Of a stretch of DNA of 64,000 bases, positions 33,679 to 43,143 are shown in pieces. Location of the stretch: contig CAKOHH010000003.1 in the NCBI GenBank assembly GCA_934085675.1, forward strand, positions 1-64,000. The letters run 5' to 3'. A program made the position numbers and the translations under genes. Source of the DNA: an uncultured Bacilli bacterium (lineage in GTDB: Bacteria; Bacillota_I; Bacilli_A; RF39; UBA660). A model generated the notes under the pieces. It saw only the letters and a program-made list of their open reading frames with translations. It ran no database searches and had not been told where the DNA came from. Every line of letters starts with the position of its first letter. Positions within the stretch are counted from its first letter, which is position 1.

Positions 33679-34248
33679 TTACATGTCAATATTATTGGGA
33701 ATGAGATAGTCTAAATAGTTAAGGATATCTTCCTTTGTATAGGGACTATCTTTTTTTAAAAATTCTAGGGCCACATTAAAAACAGCTCCAATGTAAAACT
33801 TAGCCAAAATATTTGCGGGTACTTTTTGAGTATCTTTTTTTTCTAATTCTTTTAAATGCATATTTACATCGTGATCTAAAACATCATAAATAATATCTAT
33901 CATGATACTATTACGATTATTAATCATAATAGATAAATAAATATCCTTTTTATTTTCTATATGATTCAAAAAAATAGAAATGAGATTGAGATAATATTCT
34001 TTGGTATTGGAAATATTATTATTAGCTTTTAATTCACTTATAAGAGAATTTTTTAAATTTTGAATTGCATCTGCTAAAAGTTCGTATTTATCACTATAAT
34101 GAGCATAAAAAGTAGAACGGTTAATCAAAGCTTTATTACAAATATCTGAAACTTTAATTTCTTCGAAAGTTTTTTCTTTCATAAGATTGGTAAGTGTCTC
34201 AAATAAGGCATTTTTGGTCTTAATGATACGTAAATCATTTTTATTCAT
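33679..34248 (-). CDS. TetR/AcrR-family regulator
   Basis: The 189-aa regulator has an N-terminal TetR helix-turn-helix (KTFEEIKVSDICNKALINRS then TFYAHYSDKYEL) and a helical ligand-binding domain. AGGTGACT precedes the ATG. It is divergent from the MMPL gene, so it very likely represses that exporter and itself from the 163-bp intergenic region, which contains imperfect palindromes. The inducer is unknown. Confidence 0.9.
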   Translation of the reverse strand: MNKNDLRIIKTKNALFETLTNLMKEKTFEEIKVSDICNKALINRSTFYAHYSDKYELLADAIQNLKNSLISELKANNNISNTKEYYLNLISIFLNHIENKKDIYLSIMINNRNSIMIDIIYDVLDHDVNMHLKELEKKDTQKVPANILAKFYIGAVFNVALEFLKKDSPYTKEDILNYLDYLIPNNIDM

Positions 34249-34312
34249 GTAGTCACCTCATGAATCATTATACTTAAAAATAAACAAATGTAAAGATAAA
34301 AGACACAATGTA

Positions 34313-34376
34313 GTTTAAATATACATACATTTCAAACAAAGTGTTGGATATCATACAACTATAAACTTATGTTGGT
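34313..34376. promoter_or_regulatory. Candidate TetR operators in the divergent intergenic region
   Basis: Two imperfect palindromes occur: GTTT...AAAC at 34313-34337 (half-site GTTTAAAT versus GTTTGAAAT) and CAACTATAA...TTATGTTG at about 34357-34375. Palindromes of this size are typical TetR-family operators. Which one is used is not determinable here. Confidence 0.4.
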
Positions 34377-34429
34377 GAAAAAAGAAAAGAAGAAGAATAA
34401 AATAGTTAAGCGTGAAGGGAGTTAATATT

Positions 34430-37400
34430 ATGAAAAAATTTGCTGAAAAAATTTGTGAACATAAAACTGGCATTCTTCTTGTTTCTTTAATTCTTATGGT
34501 CTTTGCCTTTGTTGGCATGAAACTTACGGGTATTAATTATGATATCCTCGTTTATTTACCACAAGAAATAGAAACCGTACAAGGTCAGGATATTTTAACA
34601 GATGAATTTGGCATGGGAGCTTATTCCGTAGTGATTTCAGAAAATCTATCAGGTCAAGCCTTACTTAACTTAGAAAAGCAATTTGAAAATATTGATGGTG
34701 TTAATAAAGTTATTAGTGCCTATGACCTTTTAGGAACGACCATTCCTATGGATATGTTACCTAGTGAAATAACGGAAAAATTACATCAAGACAATACAGA
34801 TTTATTTTTTGTAACCTTTGAAGAATCAACATCTTCGACGAAAACATTAGAAGCTATTTCACAAATGAAAGAGATTGCGAAAGACAAAGTTAGAATAGGC
34901 GGTATGAGTGCTATGGTTTTGGATACCATGAATTTATCCGATAAAGAAATCTTCGTTTATATTTGTATTGCCGTTATTTTATGTCTTGTTGTTCTTGAAC
35001 TATCTTTGGATTCTTATTTTGTGCCGGTGTTACTACTTGGTAATATTGGGATTGCTATTTTATTTAATTTAGGAAGTAATATTATTTTTGGTAATATTTC
35101 CTACATTACAAAAGCGTTAGTCGCTGTTTTACAACTTGGTGTTACTACAGACTTTTCAATATTTTTGTATCACGCTTATGAACATCAAAAAGAAAAGGGC
35201 TTAAAAAACAAGGAAGCAATGGTCGAAGCCATCATGGAAACATTTTCTTCCGTGACAGGTAGTAGTTTAACAACGATTGCCGGTTTCTTAGTTTTATGTA
35301 CAATGAGCCTAACTTTAGGAAAAGACTTAGGTCTTGTTATGGCTAAAGGTGTTTTACTTGGAGTTATTTGTGTTTTAACAGTCTTTCCTAGTTTATTACT
35401 TACTTTTGATAAACTTATTACAAAGACAAAACATAAACCATTTACCATTCATTTTGAAAAATTTAATGCCTTTGTTGTAAAACATCATGTTATTATTTTT
35501 ATCCTTTTTGTCTTACTTCTTGTGCCTGCTTACTTAGCTAATAACAATGTAGGAGTTTATTACAAAATTGATAAAAGTTTGCCCGATACTTTAGAAAGTA
35601 TTGTCGCTAATACCGAATTAAAAGAAAAATTCAATATCGTTTCCCCGGAAATTATCTTGGTGGATAAAGATATGAAAGCCGATGATATCAGCAAGATGAC
35701 GAGTGAAATTACAAATATTTCGGGTGTTGATTTTGTTCTATCATTTGCTAAATTAAAAGAATATGGTTTAACAGAAAATATGTTACCAGAAGATATGGTT
35801 AAAGTTTTTGAAAGTGACAATTATCAAATGTTATTTTTAAACTCGACTTATGATATTGCTACGAACGAATTAAATAACCAAGTAAAGGAAATTAATACTA
35901 TTATTAAAAAATATGATGAAAATGGTATTTTAGCTGGCGAAGGACCATTAATGAAAGATCTTGTTCTAACTAGTGATCAAGACTTTAAAAATGTGAATAC
36001 TTCTTCTATTGTTTGTATTTTAATCATTATGATGTTCGTTTTAAAATCTTTATCTTTACCCATTTTACTTATTCTAGCTATAGAATTTGCTATTTTCCTT
36101 AATATGTCTGTTTCATATTTTGGCGGTGTTGTTTTACCATTTGTGGCTCCAATCGTTCTTGGAACTATTCAACTTGGGGCAACGATTGACTACGCTATTT
36201 TACTTACAACAAACTATTTAAAGGAAAGAAATGATGGCAAAGATAAAAAAGATGCTATGAAAGAATCAATGAATTATTGTGCCAATTCCATTTTTGTAAG
36301 TGGTATGTGTTTCTTTGCTGCTACCTTTGGGGTTGGTGTCTACTCAGAACTTGAGATGGTAGGTTCTTTATGTACCCTTATTTCTAGAGGAGCTATTATA
36401 AGTATGCTTGTTGTTTTAACAGTTCTACCATCTATTTTACTTATATTTGATTCTATTATTATGAAAACAACAATTTTAAAGAAAAGAGGAAAAAGTATGA
36501 AAAAAAAGGAAAAGAAATTGGTCTCAGCCCTTTTAGTATTCAGTTTTGCTTTACCATATAATGTTTTTGCTCTTCAAAAAGAAGAAACAGTTTATACAAA
36601 ATTAAATACGGATGGCTCTGTAAAATCTACTTTTGTGACGAATCATTTAATCAATGAAGATAAATTAGAAACTATTGAGGATTATTCTAATCTTGAAAAT
36701 ATTATCAATATAAATAGTAATATTCCTTATACACGTAATGCCGAATTATTAACTTGGAATGCCGGTGGCAAAGATATCTTTTATCAAGGTTCTTTAAATA
36801 AACAAATTCCGGTTTCTCAAAATATTACTTATACCTTAGATGGAAAAGATATTTCTCTTAAAGATTTAATTGGTAAAAAAGGTAAAGTAGAAATTACGAT
36901 TAAGTATCAAAATAATGATAAAAAACTTGTCAATGTAAACGGAACAAATACCACTTTATATACGCCATTTGTTGTTACTACCGCGACAATTTTATCTAAT
37001 ACTGAAAATACAAATATTAAAATTACGAATGGTAAAGTGATTAACAATGGAACAAAAAGTATAGTAGTTGGTTTATCTTCACCTGGTCTATATGAAAGTT
37101 TAAATATGGATAACTTTAAAGATTTAGATACGGTAAAACTTTCTTTTGAAACCGAGAAATTTGAACTTGCTAGTATTTATTCTGTAATTACGCCTAAATT
37201 ACTTGATAGTGATGATTTAAGTGTCTTTGATGAATTAAAAGGACTTTATAAAAGTGTTGATACCCTACAAGCTAGTATGAATCAAATTGAAGATGGATCT
37301 AAAAATGTTTTAAGTGGTTTAAATACCGTTTCTAGTGGTGCTTCTTTAATTAGTGAAAACTTAAATAATGTTTTAAATAAGTTAGAACAAATTAAAAATG

Positions 37401-38206
37401 GTACCGCAGATGTCAGTGATGGTTTAAAACAAATTTTAGCCGAATTACAAAAAGCAAGTGGTTCTTTAACAAGTAAAGAAACGCAAGAGAAAGTAAATCA
37501 AATCAAAACTTTAATGGCAACAAATACGAAAACTATCGAAAATCTAACCGCTGGCAATCAAAAGTTAAAAGAAGCCTATGAAACTTATGGTTTAAAAAAT
37601 ATGACATATGAAACTCTTGCTAAGACAAATTTAGAACTTTATAACCTAAAATATCAATATGAAAATACCTATAGTAATAATGAAAATTTAATAACTCTTT
37701 TAACAACAAATAACGAAGCTTTATCATCTACCTTACAAACAATGGATGCGACTACGAAGAAGATTAATGATATGCTAACAACATTAACAACAGCTTTAAC
37801 AGAAGCTTCAACTGGTGCGGATACCTTAAAAGATGGAACATCTTTATTAACAGAAGGTGTTAATGTATTGAATAGTAAAATGAAAGAATTATCAGCTGGT
37901 ACAACTACTTTAAAAGATGGTATGACAACACTTGATTCAGGAATTAAAACATTTAATAAAGAAGGAATAAACACTTTAAGTTCTTATACAAATGATGCAA
38001 AAGTAGTCACAAATAAAGTAGAGGCTTTAGTAGAGTTAAGTGAAAATTATCAAATATTTACGATGAAAAAAGATGATACGGCAGCTAGTACTAAATTTAT
38101 CCAAGTGTTAGATGGTGTAAAAGTCCCTAAGGAAGAAGAAAATACTCAAACAGAAACAAAAAAAGAAAGCTTTTGGACAAAATTTGTTAATTTATTTAGA
38201 AGATAA
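34430..38206 (+). CDS. MMPL/RND-type membrane exporter fused to a coiled-coil extracytoplasmic (YhgE-like) module
   Basis: The 1258-aa protein has an N-terminal MMPL half (residues 1-689) with two six-helix repeats: VLQLGVTTDFSIFLYHAYE and IQLGATIDYAILLTTNYL are the duplicated proton-relay segments. From M690 a second signal-like segment (KKLVSALLVFSFALPYNVFA) leads into a beta-rich part and a long coiled coil (GSKNVLSGLNTVSSGASLIS) as in YhgE/Pip proteins. A ribosome binding site and ATG lie at this junction (36486-36499), so a separate second product is possible. TetR is divergent. The substrate is unknown. Confidence 0.8.
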   Translation: MKKFAEKICEHKTGILLVSLILMVFAFVGMKLTGINYDILVYLPQEIETVQGQDILTDEFGMGAYSVVISENLSGQALLNLEKQFENIDGVNKVISAYDLLGTTIPMDMLPSEITEKLHQDNTDLFFVTFEESTSSTKTLEAISQMKEIAKDKVRIGGMSAMVLDTMNLSDKEIFVYICIAVILCLVVLELSLDSYFVPVLLLGNIGIAILFNLGSNIIFGNISYITKALVAVLQLGVTTDFSIFLYHAYEHQKEKGLKNKEAMVEAIMETFSSVTGSSLTTIAGFLVLCTMSLTLGKDLGLVMAKGVLLGVICVLTVFPSLLLTFDKLITKTKHKPFTIHFEKFNAFVVKHHVIIFILFVLLLVPAYLANNNVGVYYKIDKSLPDTLESIVANTELKEKFNIVSPEIILVDKDMKADDISKMTSEITNISGVDFVLSFAKLKEYGLTENMLPEDMVKVFESDNYQMLFLNSTYDIATNELNNQVKEINTIIKKYDENGILAGEGPLMKDLVLTSDQDFKNVNTSSIVCILIIMMFVLKSLSLPILLILAIEFAIFLNMSVSYFGGVVLPFVAPIVLGTIQLGATIDYAILLTTNYLKERNDGKDKKDAMKESMNYCANSIFVSGMCFFAATFGVGVYSELEMVGSLCTLISRGAIISMLVVLTVLPSILLIFDSIIMKTTILKKRGKSMKKKEKKLVSALLVFSFALPYNVFALQKEETVYTKLNTDGSVKSTFVTNHLINEDKLETIEDYSNLENIININSNIPYTRNAELLTWNAGGKDIFYQGSLNKQIPVSQNITYTLDGKDISLKDLIGKKGKVEITIKYQNNDKKLVNVNGTNTTLYTPFVVTTATILSNTENTNIKITNGKVINNGTKSIVVGLSSPGLYESLNMDNFKDLDTVKLSFETEKFELASIYSVITPKLLDSDDLSVFDELKGLYKSVDTLQASMNQIEDGSKNVLSGLNTVSSGASLISENLNNVLNKLEQIKNGTADVSDGLKQILAELQKASGSLTSKETQEKVNQIKTLMATNTKTIENLTAGNQKLKEAYETYGLKNMTYETLAKTNLELYNLKYQYENTYSNNENLITLLTTNNEALSSTLQTMDATTKKINDMLTTLTTALTEASTGADTLKDGTSLLTEGVNVLNSKMKELSAGTTTLKDGMTTLDSGIKTFNKEGINTLSSYTNDAKVVTNKVEALVELSENYQIFTMKKDDTAASTKFIQVLDGVKVPKEEENTQTETKKESFWTKFVNLFRR

Positions 38207-38231
38207 GATAAAAAAAGTCTTATCTTTTTTT
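38201..38231 (+). terminator. Intrinsic terminator after the MMPL fusion gene
   Basis: AGATAAGA (38201-38208) and TCTTATCT (38218-38225) form the stem, followed by a T-run. It overlaps the stop codon. Confidence 0.8.
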
Positions 38232-38257
38232 TGGGACATAATATATTAAAGACAGAC

Positions 38258-38287
38258 TTGACAATTGAATGAATATTCAACTATAAT
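38258..38287 (+). promoter_or_regulatory. Promoter with embedded CadC-type operator
   Basis: TTGACA (38258-38263) and TATAAT (38282-38287) are 18 bp apart. The spacer holds the palindrome TTGAAT-GAAT-ATTCAA (38265-38280). ArsR/SmtB-family regulators bind such TGAAT-type palindromes overlapping the promoter, so metal-free CadC would block polymerase. Confidence 0.8.
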
Positions 38288-38327
38288 GAATTTAGTTGAA
38301 AGAGGATTCAACCAAAGGAGGCACTTT

Positions 38328-38711
38328 ATGGCAAAAGAAAAGAAATTTTTCAATCAATCTTGTGATTGTCATGTTATTCATAAAGAAGCCGTTTTAGTTG
38401 CTTTACAAAATAAACCGCAAAAAGAGAAGTTAGAAAGTTTATCAGTTCTTTTTAAAATATTAGGCGAAAAGACAAGAATTAACATTTTATGGGCTTTAGA
38501 TAATCATGAAATGTGTGTGTGTGATATTGCCAATGCTCTTAATATGACCAAATCATCTATTTCTCATCAACTGGCTATTTTAAGAGAAAATGGCATTGTT
38601 CAATCAAGAAAAGACGGTAAAGAAGTATATTACACTTTAGATGATGAACATATTAAAAAACTCTATGAAATAGGTTTAGAGCATATATTACACAGAAAGG
38701 AAAATGAATAA
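38328..38711 (+). CDS. cadC: CadC-like metal-responsive ArsR/SmtB repressor
   Basis: The 127-aa winged-helix repressor has CadC-type metal ligands: C12 and C14 in the N-terminal arm and C63/C65 in MCVCDIAN (alpha-3N site). It also has the alpha-5 site D-x-H-x10-H-x2-H (DEH...EHILH). Cd/Pb/Zn binding should release it from the operator at 38265-38280. ATG 38328 is set by AAAGGAGG; an upstream in-frame TTG would lie inside the operator. It overlaps the P-type ATPase start. Confidence 0.92.
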   Translation: MAKEKKFFNQSCDCHVIHKEAVLVALQNKPQKEKLESLSVLFKILGEKTRINILWALDNHEMCVCDIANALNMTKSSISHQLAILRENGIVQSRKDGKEVYYTLDDEHIKKLYEIGLEHILHRKENE

Positions 38712-40761
38712 AATGGGAAAATATAAATATCATATTAACAATTTAGATTGTGCTAATTGTGCCAGAGAAATTGAAGAAATGCTAAATAAAAATGAAAATT
38801 TTAATAATGCTTCGGTCAATTTTAATACTTGTAAAGTCTCTTTTGAGTCTAAGAAAAATTATCGTTTAGAAGAACTAAACGAATTAATCAAAAAAGTAGA
38901 ACCAGATGCTTTTTTAACAGAAGAAGAAATAGAAGAGAAAAAGGAATATCATTTAAGTATTTTATTAATGGCTATTCTTTTAGGCTTTATTTCTTATTTA
39001 TGTCCTTTACCAAACTTTATAAAAGTAATTTTCTATATCATAAGTTATACGCTTTTACTTTATAAAACTACTTTTAATGCCATTAAAATGTTAATCAAAG
39101 GACAAGGTATTAATGAGAATGCTTTAATAAGTATTTCCTGCCTTGGGGCCTTATTTACAGGTAACATCTTAGAAGGTATGATGGTCATTTTCTTATATAC
39201 AATTGGTAAAATTTTAGAAGAAAAAGCCATTCATAATTCTCGTAAATCTATTAAAGAATTATTAGACATTAAATCCGTTGTTGCAAACAAAAAAGTTAAT
39301 GATGAAATTATCGAAATACCGGTTGAAGAAGTAAAACTTAAAGATATATTATTAGTCAAAAAAGGTGAGAAAATACCTGTTGATGGGATTATTGTTAAGG
39401 GTAGTAGTTTACTTGATACCTCCGCTTTAACAGGTGAAAGTGATAAAATAAAAGTTTCTTTGGGTGATGAAGTTTTATCAGGAAGTATTAATACCGAAAA
39501 TGTTTTAGAAATAGAGGCAACTTCCTTATATGAAAATTCAACGGTTGCTAAAATTTTAGATTTATTAGAAAAGGCGACGGATAAAAAAACGAAAACAGAA
39601 ACTATTGTTTCTAAAATAAGTAAGATTTATACCCCGCTTGTGATGATTTTAGCCCTTGTTATTACCATTGTTTTACCTTTTACCTTTAAAATTTCTTTTT
39701 CAGATAGTCTTTACCGAGGTCTTACTTTCCTAGTTATCTCTTGTCCATGTGCGATAGCTATCTCCGTCCCACTTTCTTATTTTACTGCCATCGGGGTGGC
39801 AAGTAAAAAAGGTATCCTTATTAAAGGAAGTAATTATCTAGATAATTTAAGTAATGTTAAAAATATTATTTTTGATAAAACCGGCACACTTACAAATGGT
39901 AGTTTTCAAGTTTCTCAAATTGTTATCACCAATGATAATGTAAAAGATAAATATACCATGGATGAAATTATTGATATCTTAATTAAGGGAGAATCTTTTT
40001 CTAATCATCCCATTGCCAAATCTATTTTAAAATTAAAAGACATTAAAGTGGATAACCAAGATGTTAAAGATTTTAAAGAAATAACAGGTAAGGGAATATC
40101 CTTTACTTTAAATGATAAAAAAATATTGCTTGGTAATAATAAGTTGTGTCCTTGTGCTTCTTATGCTTCTTTACATTTAAATATTGATGGGGAACATGTA
40201 GCGTCTATTATGATTGATGATGGTATCAAAAAAGAAGCCAAATCTGTCATTACGAAACTAAAAAGAAATGGTATTAAAACGCATATGTTTACCGGAGATA
40301 AAAAAGAAGTGGCGCTCGATATTGGCCATAAATTAGGAATTGATGAAATCAAATATGAGATGTTACCGACCGATAAATTTGCAAGTTTTGAACGGGTAAG
40401 TAAAAATAATGAAATTACTATATTCGTGGGAGATGGCATTAATGACGCACCTGTTTTAAAAAGAGCCGACATTGGTATTTCTATGGGTGGAGTTGGAACC
40501 GATAGTGCTATTGAAGCCAGTGATATTGTTTTAATGAGTGATGATTTAACTAAAATTACCGAAGCCATTGATATATCCAAATACACCAAAAAAGTAATTA
40601 AGCAAAATTTAACATTTGCTATGTTAGTAAAAATAAGTATTTTATTATTAAGTGTTTTTGGTCTTGCCAATATGTGGTTTGCCGTTTTTGCTGATACAGG
40701 TGTTACTTTACTCACTATTTTAAATAGTTTAAAAATCATGAAAAAATTTAATAGCCAATAA
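38704..40761 (+). CDS. cadA: Cd/Zn/Pb-exporting P1B-type ATPase
   Basis: The 685-aa pump has one N-terminal heavy-metal-binding domain (LDCANCAREIEEML, CxxC), a TM metal site CPC (about residue 346, SCPCAIAI), phosphorylation motif DKTGTLT (about 390), GDGINDAPVLKRADIG, and the C-terminal DTGVTLLTILNSLKIMK typical of Zn/Cd/Pb pumps. It exports the metal sensed by CadC. The start may be 38704 or ATG 38713; ribosome binding site spacing fits neither well. Confidence 0.93.
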   Translation: MNKMGKYKYHINNLDCANCAREIEEMLNKNENFNNASVNFNTCKVSFESKKNYRLEELNELIKKVEPDAFLTEEEIEEKKEYHLSILLMAILLGFISYLCPLPNFIKVIFYIISYTLLLYKTTFNAIKMLIKGQGINENALISISCLGALFTGNILEGMMVIFLYTIGKILEEKAIHNSRKSIKELLDIKSVVANKKVNDEIIEIPVEEVKLKDILLVKKGEKIPVDGIIVKGSSLLDTSALTGESDKIKVSLGDEVLSGSINTENVLEIEATSLYENSTVAKILDLLEKATDKKTKTETIVSKISKIYTPLVMILALVITIVLPFTFKISFSDSLYRGLTFLVISCPCAIAISVPLSYFTAIGVASKKGILIKGSNYLDNLSNVKNIIFDKTGTLTNGSFQVSQIVITNDNVKDKYTMDEIIDILIKGESFSNHPIAKSILKLKDIKVDNQDVKDFKEITGKGISFTLNDKKILLGNNKLCPCASYASLHLNIDGEHVASIMIDDGIKKEAKSVITKLKRNGIKTHMFTGDKKEVALDIGHKLGIDEIKYEMLPTDKFASFERVSKNNEITIFVGDGINDAPVLKRADIGISMGGVGTDSAIEASDIVLMSDDLTKITEAIDISKYTKKVIKQNLTFAMLVKISILLLSVFGLANMWFAVFADTGVTLLTILNSLKIMKKFNSQ

Positions 40762-40768
40762 TTATTAA

Positions 40769-41055
40769 ACTTTTAATTGTTTAAATAATAATACCTCTTT
40801 ATATCTTACTGATGTTAACTTAGAAAATGCTTCTAGGTTAAAGGGAGATTCTGAAACTAAGAGATTAAAATTCTTTTATCCTGAAGATGTTCCTAATAAT
40901 TTAATGGATGGAGATTTAATAGTCAGTTATATGAGTTATTTAAATAGCTACAAAAGAAGCAAAAAAAAAGCCTTTAACAAAATAGGGCTTTTTTTTAATA
41001 CAAGTATATTATATCAAATTTATTCATTAAATAAAAGACTGGAAAAAATGTCCTA
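40769..41055 (+). pseudogene. Gene remnant without start codon
   Basis: An open frame without any plausible start runs from just after a stop (40766) to TAA at 41053-41055. Its first two-thirds look protein-like (LYLTDVNLENASRLKG, DVPNNLMDGDLIVSYMSYL), and a terminator is then embedded in it. This looks like the 3' remainder of a lost gene. I do not recognise the family. Confidence 0.4.
40966..40997 (+). terminator. Intrinsic terminator
   Basis: AAAAGCC pairs with GGGCTTTT around 12 nt, followed by T-run. It probably ends the cadC-cadA transcript or the remnant. Confidence 0.7.
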
Positions 41056-41085
41056 AAATGTTAAAATTTTAAGCGAGGTGGTTGA

Positions 41086-42816
41086 GTGAAAGAGTTTATA
41101 AAAAATATGAAGTTCGTGTGGAAATACGCGAAAAGTGAAAAAAAGAAGATTATTGTCTATTTTCTTTTAAGTGTTTTTGGTATTTGTTTTAGTATTTTAT
41201 TTCCGTTTATGTCTGCAAAACAAATCGTTTTATTAACAAATGAAAGTATAAAACAATTTATTTATATGTCTGTAATTGTTTTTATTTGTATTCTTTTAGA
41301 AGATACTTTGGATTATTTTAAGAGTAAGTTGTATCAGAAAATATTTAGACAAATCTATATAAATATTCAATCAGATTTAGGTGCGGAAATATTGAAACTT
41401 AGTAATCAAACTTTAGAAGAAAATGGTTCAGGAATATTTATTCAAAGATTAATTGGCGATACTAAAAATATTTCAACTATTTTTACAGATTTAAACAAAT
41501 ACATTAATGGCATTATTGCCAATATTGGTATTTTAATAACTTATTTTATTTTAAGTAAAACAGTGTTTATTTTTGTTTTGTTTGCTTTTTCTATTCGAAT
41601 GGTAATCGAAGTGTTAAGGATAAATATCTACAACAAAAACAATGCAAATTACAAAAAGAGTAATGATGCTATGACAAGTTTCACGGGTGAAATTGTAAGA
41701 GGTGCCGAAGATATTAAAATGTTAAATGGTGAAAAAAGTTTTTTAGATGAACTTAGAACACGTTTTGAAAACTTAAATTCAGAAAAATACACCATGGAAA
41801 AAATTAATTTAACTTATTTAGTAATTAGGTGGTATTGGGCAGCTATTTCGCTTTTTGTTATTTCATTTATTATTGGTATCTCTGTTTTGAACGGTTCTCT
41901 TGCTGTCGCAACGGGTATTGTTTTATTTAACTTTGGTAATCGGTATAATAGTTTGGTCCAAAATATTACAGGCTTTCATGAATTAATTAAAAAGTTTAAT
42001 TTATCTGCTACGAGAATATTTGATATTTTTGAAGATGAAAAATATGTTAAAGAAACTTTTGGAGATAAACATTTGGACAAAGTGGATGGTAACTTTGAAT
42101 TTAAAAATGTTAATTTTAAATATAAGGAAAATAAAGTTTTGAATCATTTGAATTTTAAGGTAAAGGCTAATGAAACAGTTGCTTTTGTAGGTAAAAGTGG
42201 AGCAGGTAAAACAACAATATTTAATCTTCTTTGCAAAATGTACGATAATTATGATGGTAAAATTACTATCGATGGCGTAGATATAAAAGAGTTAGATAAA
42301 GATTCCATACGAGGTAATATTACAATTGTCAGTCAAAATCCTTATATATTTAATATGAGTATTAGAGATAATTTAAAATTAGTTAAAAAAGATTTAACTG
42401 AAGAAGAGATGATTGAGGCCTGCCATTTGGCTGCTCTTGACGATTTTGTTGAATCTTTGCCATTAAAATATGATACCATTGTTGGTGAAGGTGGTATAAC
42501 TTTATCTGGAGGGCAAAAACAAAGACTAGCTATAGCTAGAGCCTTTGTTCAAAAAACAGAAATCATTCTTTTTGATGAAGCTACATCCGCTCTTGATAAT
42601 GAAACACAAGCCAAGATTCAACAAGCAATTGATAACCTTCAACAGGAATATACCATTTTAATAATTGCTCATCGTCTATCAACTGTAAAAAATGCTGATC
42701 GTATATTAATGCTTGAAGATGGACGTATTGTTGCCGAAGGAAAACATAATGAACTTATTAAAAATTGTAAATCGTATAAAGAATTATATGAAACAGAAAT
42801 TGTTAAGCAAAAATAA
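41086..42816 (+). CDS. ABC transporter, fused permease-ATPase (exporter half)
   Basis: The 576-aa half-transporter has an N-terminal six-helix exporter domain (about 20-310) and a C-terminal ATPase with Walker A GKSGAGKTT (about 369), Q-loop SQNPYIF, signature LSGGQKQRLAIARA, Walker B IILFDEATSALD and H-loop AHRLSTV. GTG 41086 follows GCGAGGTGG. With no partner gene it should homodimerise. The substrate (drug, lipid or peptide) is not identifiable. It lies beside the cadmium operon but behind a terminator. Confidence 0.9.
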   Translation: MKEFIKNMKFVWKYAKSEKKKIIVYFLLSVFGICFSILFPFMSAKQIVLLTNESIKQFIYMSVIVFICILLEDTLDYFKSKLYQKIFRQIYINIQSDLGAEILKLSNQTLEENGSGIFIQRLIGDTKNISTIFTDLNKYINGIIANIGILITYFILSKTVFIFVLFAFSIRMVIEVLRINIYNKNNANYKKSNDAMTSFTGEIVRGAEDIKMLNGEKSFLDELRTRFENLNSEKYTMEKINLTYLVIRWYWAAISLFVISFIIGISVLNGSLAVATGIVLFNFGNRYNSLVQNITGFHELIKKFNLSATRIFDIFEDEKYVKETFGDKHLDKVDGNFEFKNVNFKYKENKVLNHLNFKVKANETVAFVGKSGAGKTTIFNLLCKMYDNYDGKITIDGVDIKELDKDSIRGNITIVSQNPYIFNMSIRDNLKLVKKDLTEEEMIEACHLAALDDFVESLPLKYDTIVGEGGITLSGGQKQRLAIARAFVQKTEIILFDEATSALDNETQAKIQQAIDNLQQEYTILIIAHRLSTVKNADRILMLEDGRIVAEGKHNELIKNCKSYKELYETEIVKQK

Positions 42817-42826
42817 CCTTGTGTGA

Positions 42827-43000
42827 AATAATTTATTCGACAAAACTTGTCAAAACCTCCTATTGCAAAAGTGGATAAATGAAGTTAGTATATTAGGCGT
42901 CAAGCAAGAAATTACCTTGTTTGATTGTGAATTTCCAAATTCCGACATTTTTAATGTCATAACTACTACCCCAAACAACTTTACACTGTTAAATCAATAA
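42827..43000 (+). pseudogene. Possible gene relic downstream of the ABC transporter
   Basis: A 57-codon frame without a usable start (…LLLQKWINEVSILGVKQEIT…, …NVITTTPNNFTLLNQ) fills most of the 327-bp gap before the next gene. The sequence reads like protein, but nothing upstream supports initiation. It also contains TTCGACAAAACTTGTCAAAA (42836-42855), seen near the tandem Rpn genes. It may be chance. Confidence 0.25.
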
Positions 43001-43040
43001 TACAACACTTTCTTTAAATTTATAAATAATGGAAATTCAC

Positions 43041-43075
43041 GAAAGAGTGGCTATCAAAGGCTGCTCTTTTTTCGT
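43041..43075 (+). terminator. Intrinsic terminator
   Basis: GAAAGAGTGGC pairs with GCTGCTCTTTTTTC (with two G-U pairs) around a short loop, ending in a T-run. Confidence 0.8.
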
Positions 43076-43143
43076 TGACAAGATAAAGTGTAAATGATAA
43101 TCTAGTGATGAAAATAATCGTCTATATGAAAAGAGGTATTCTC

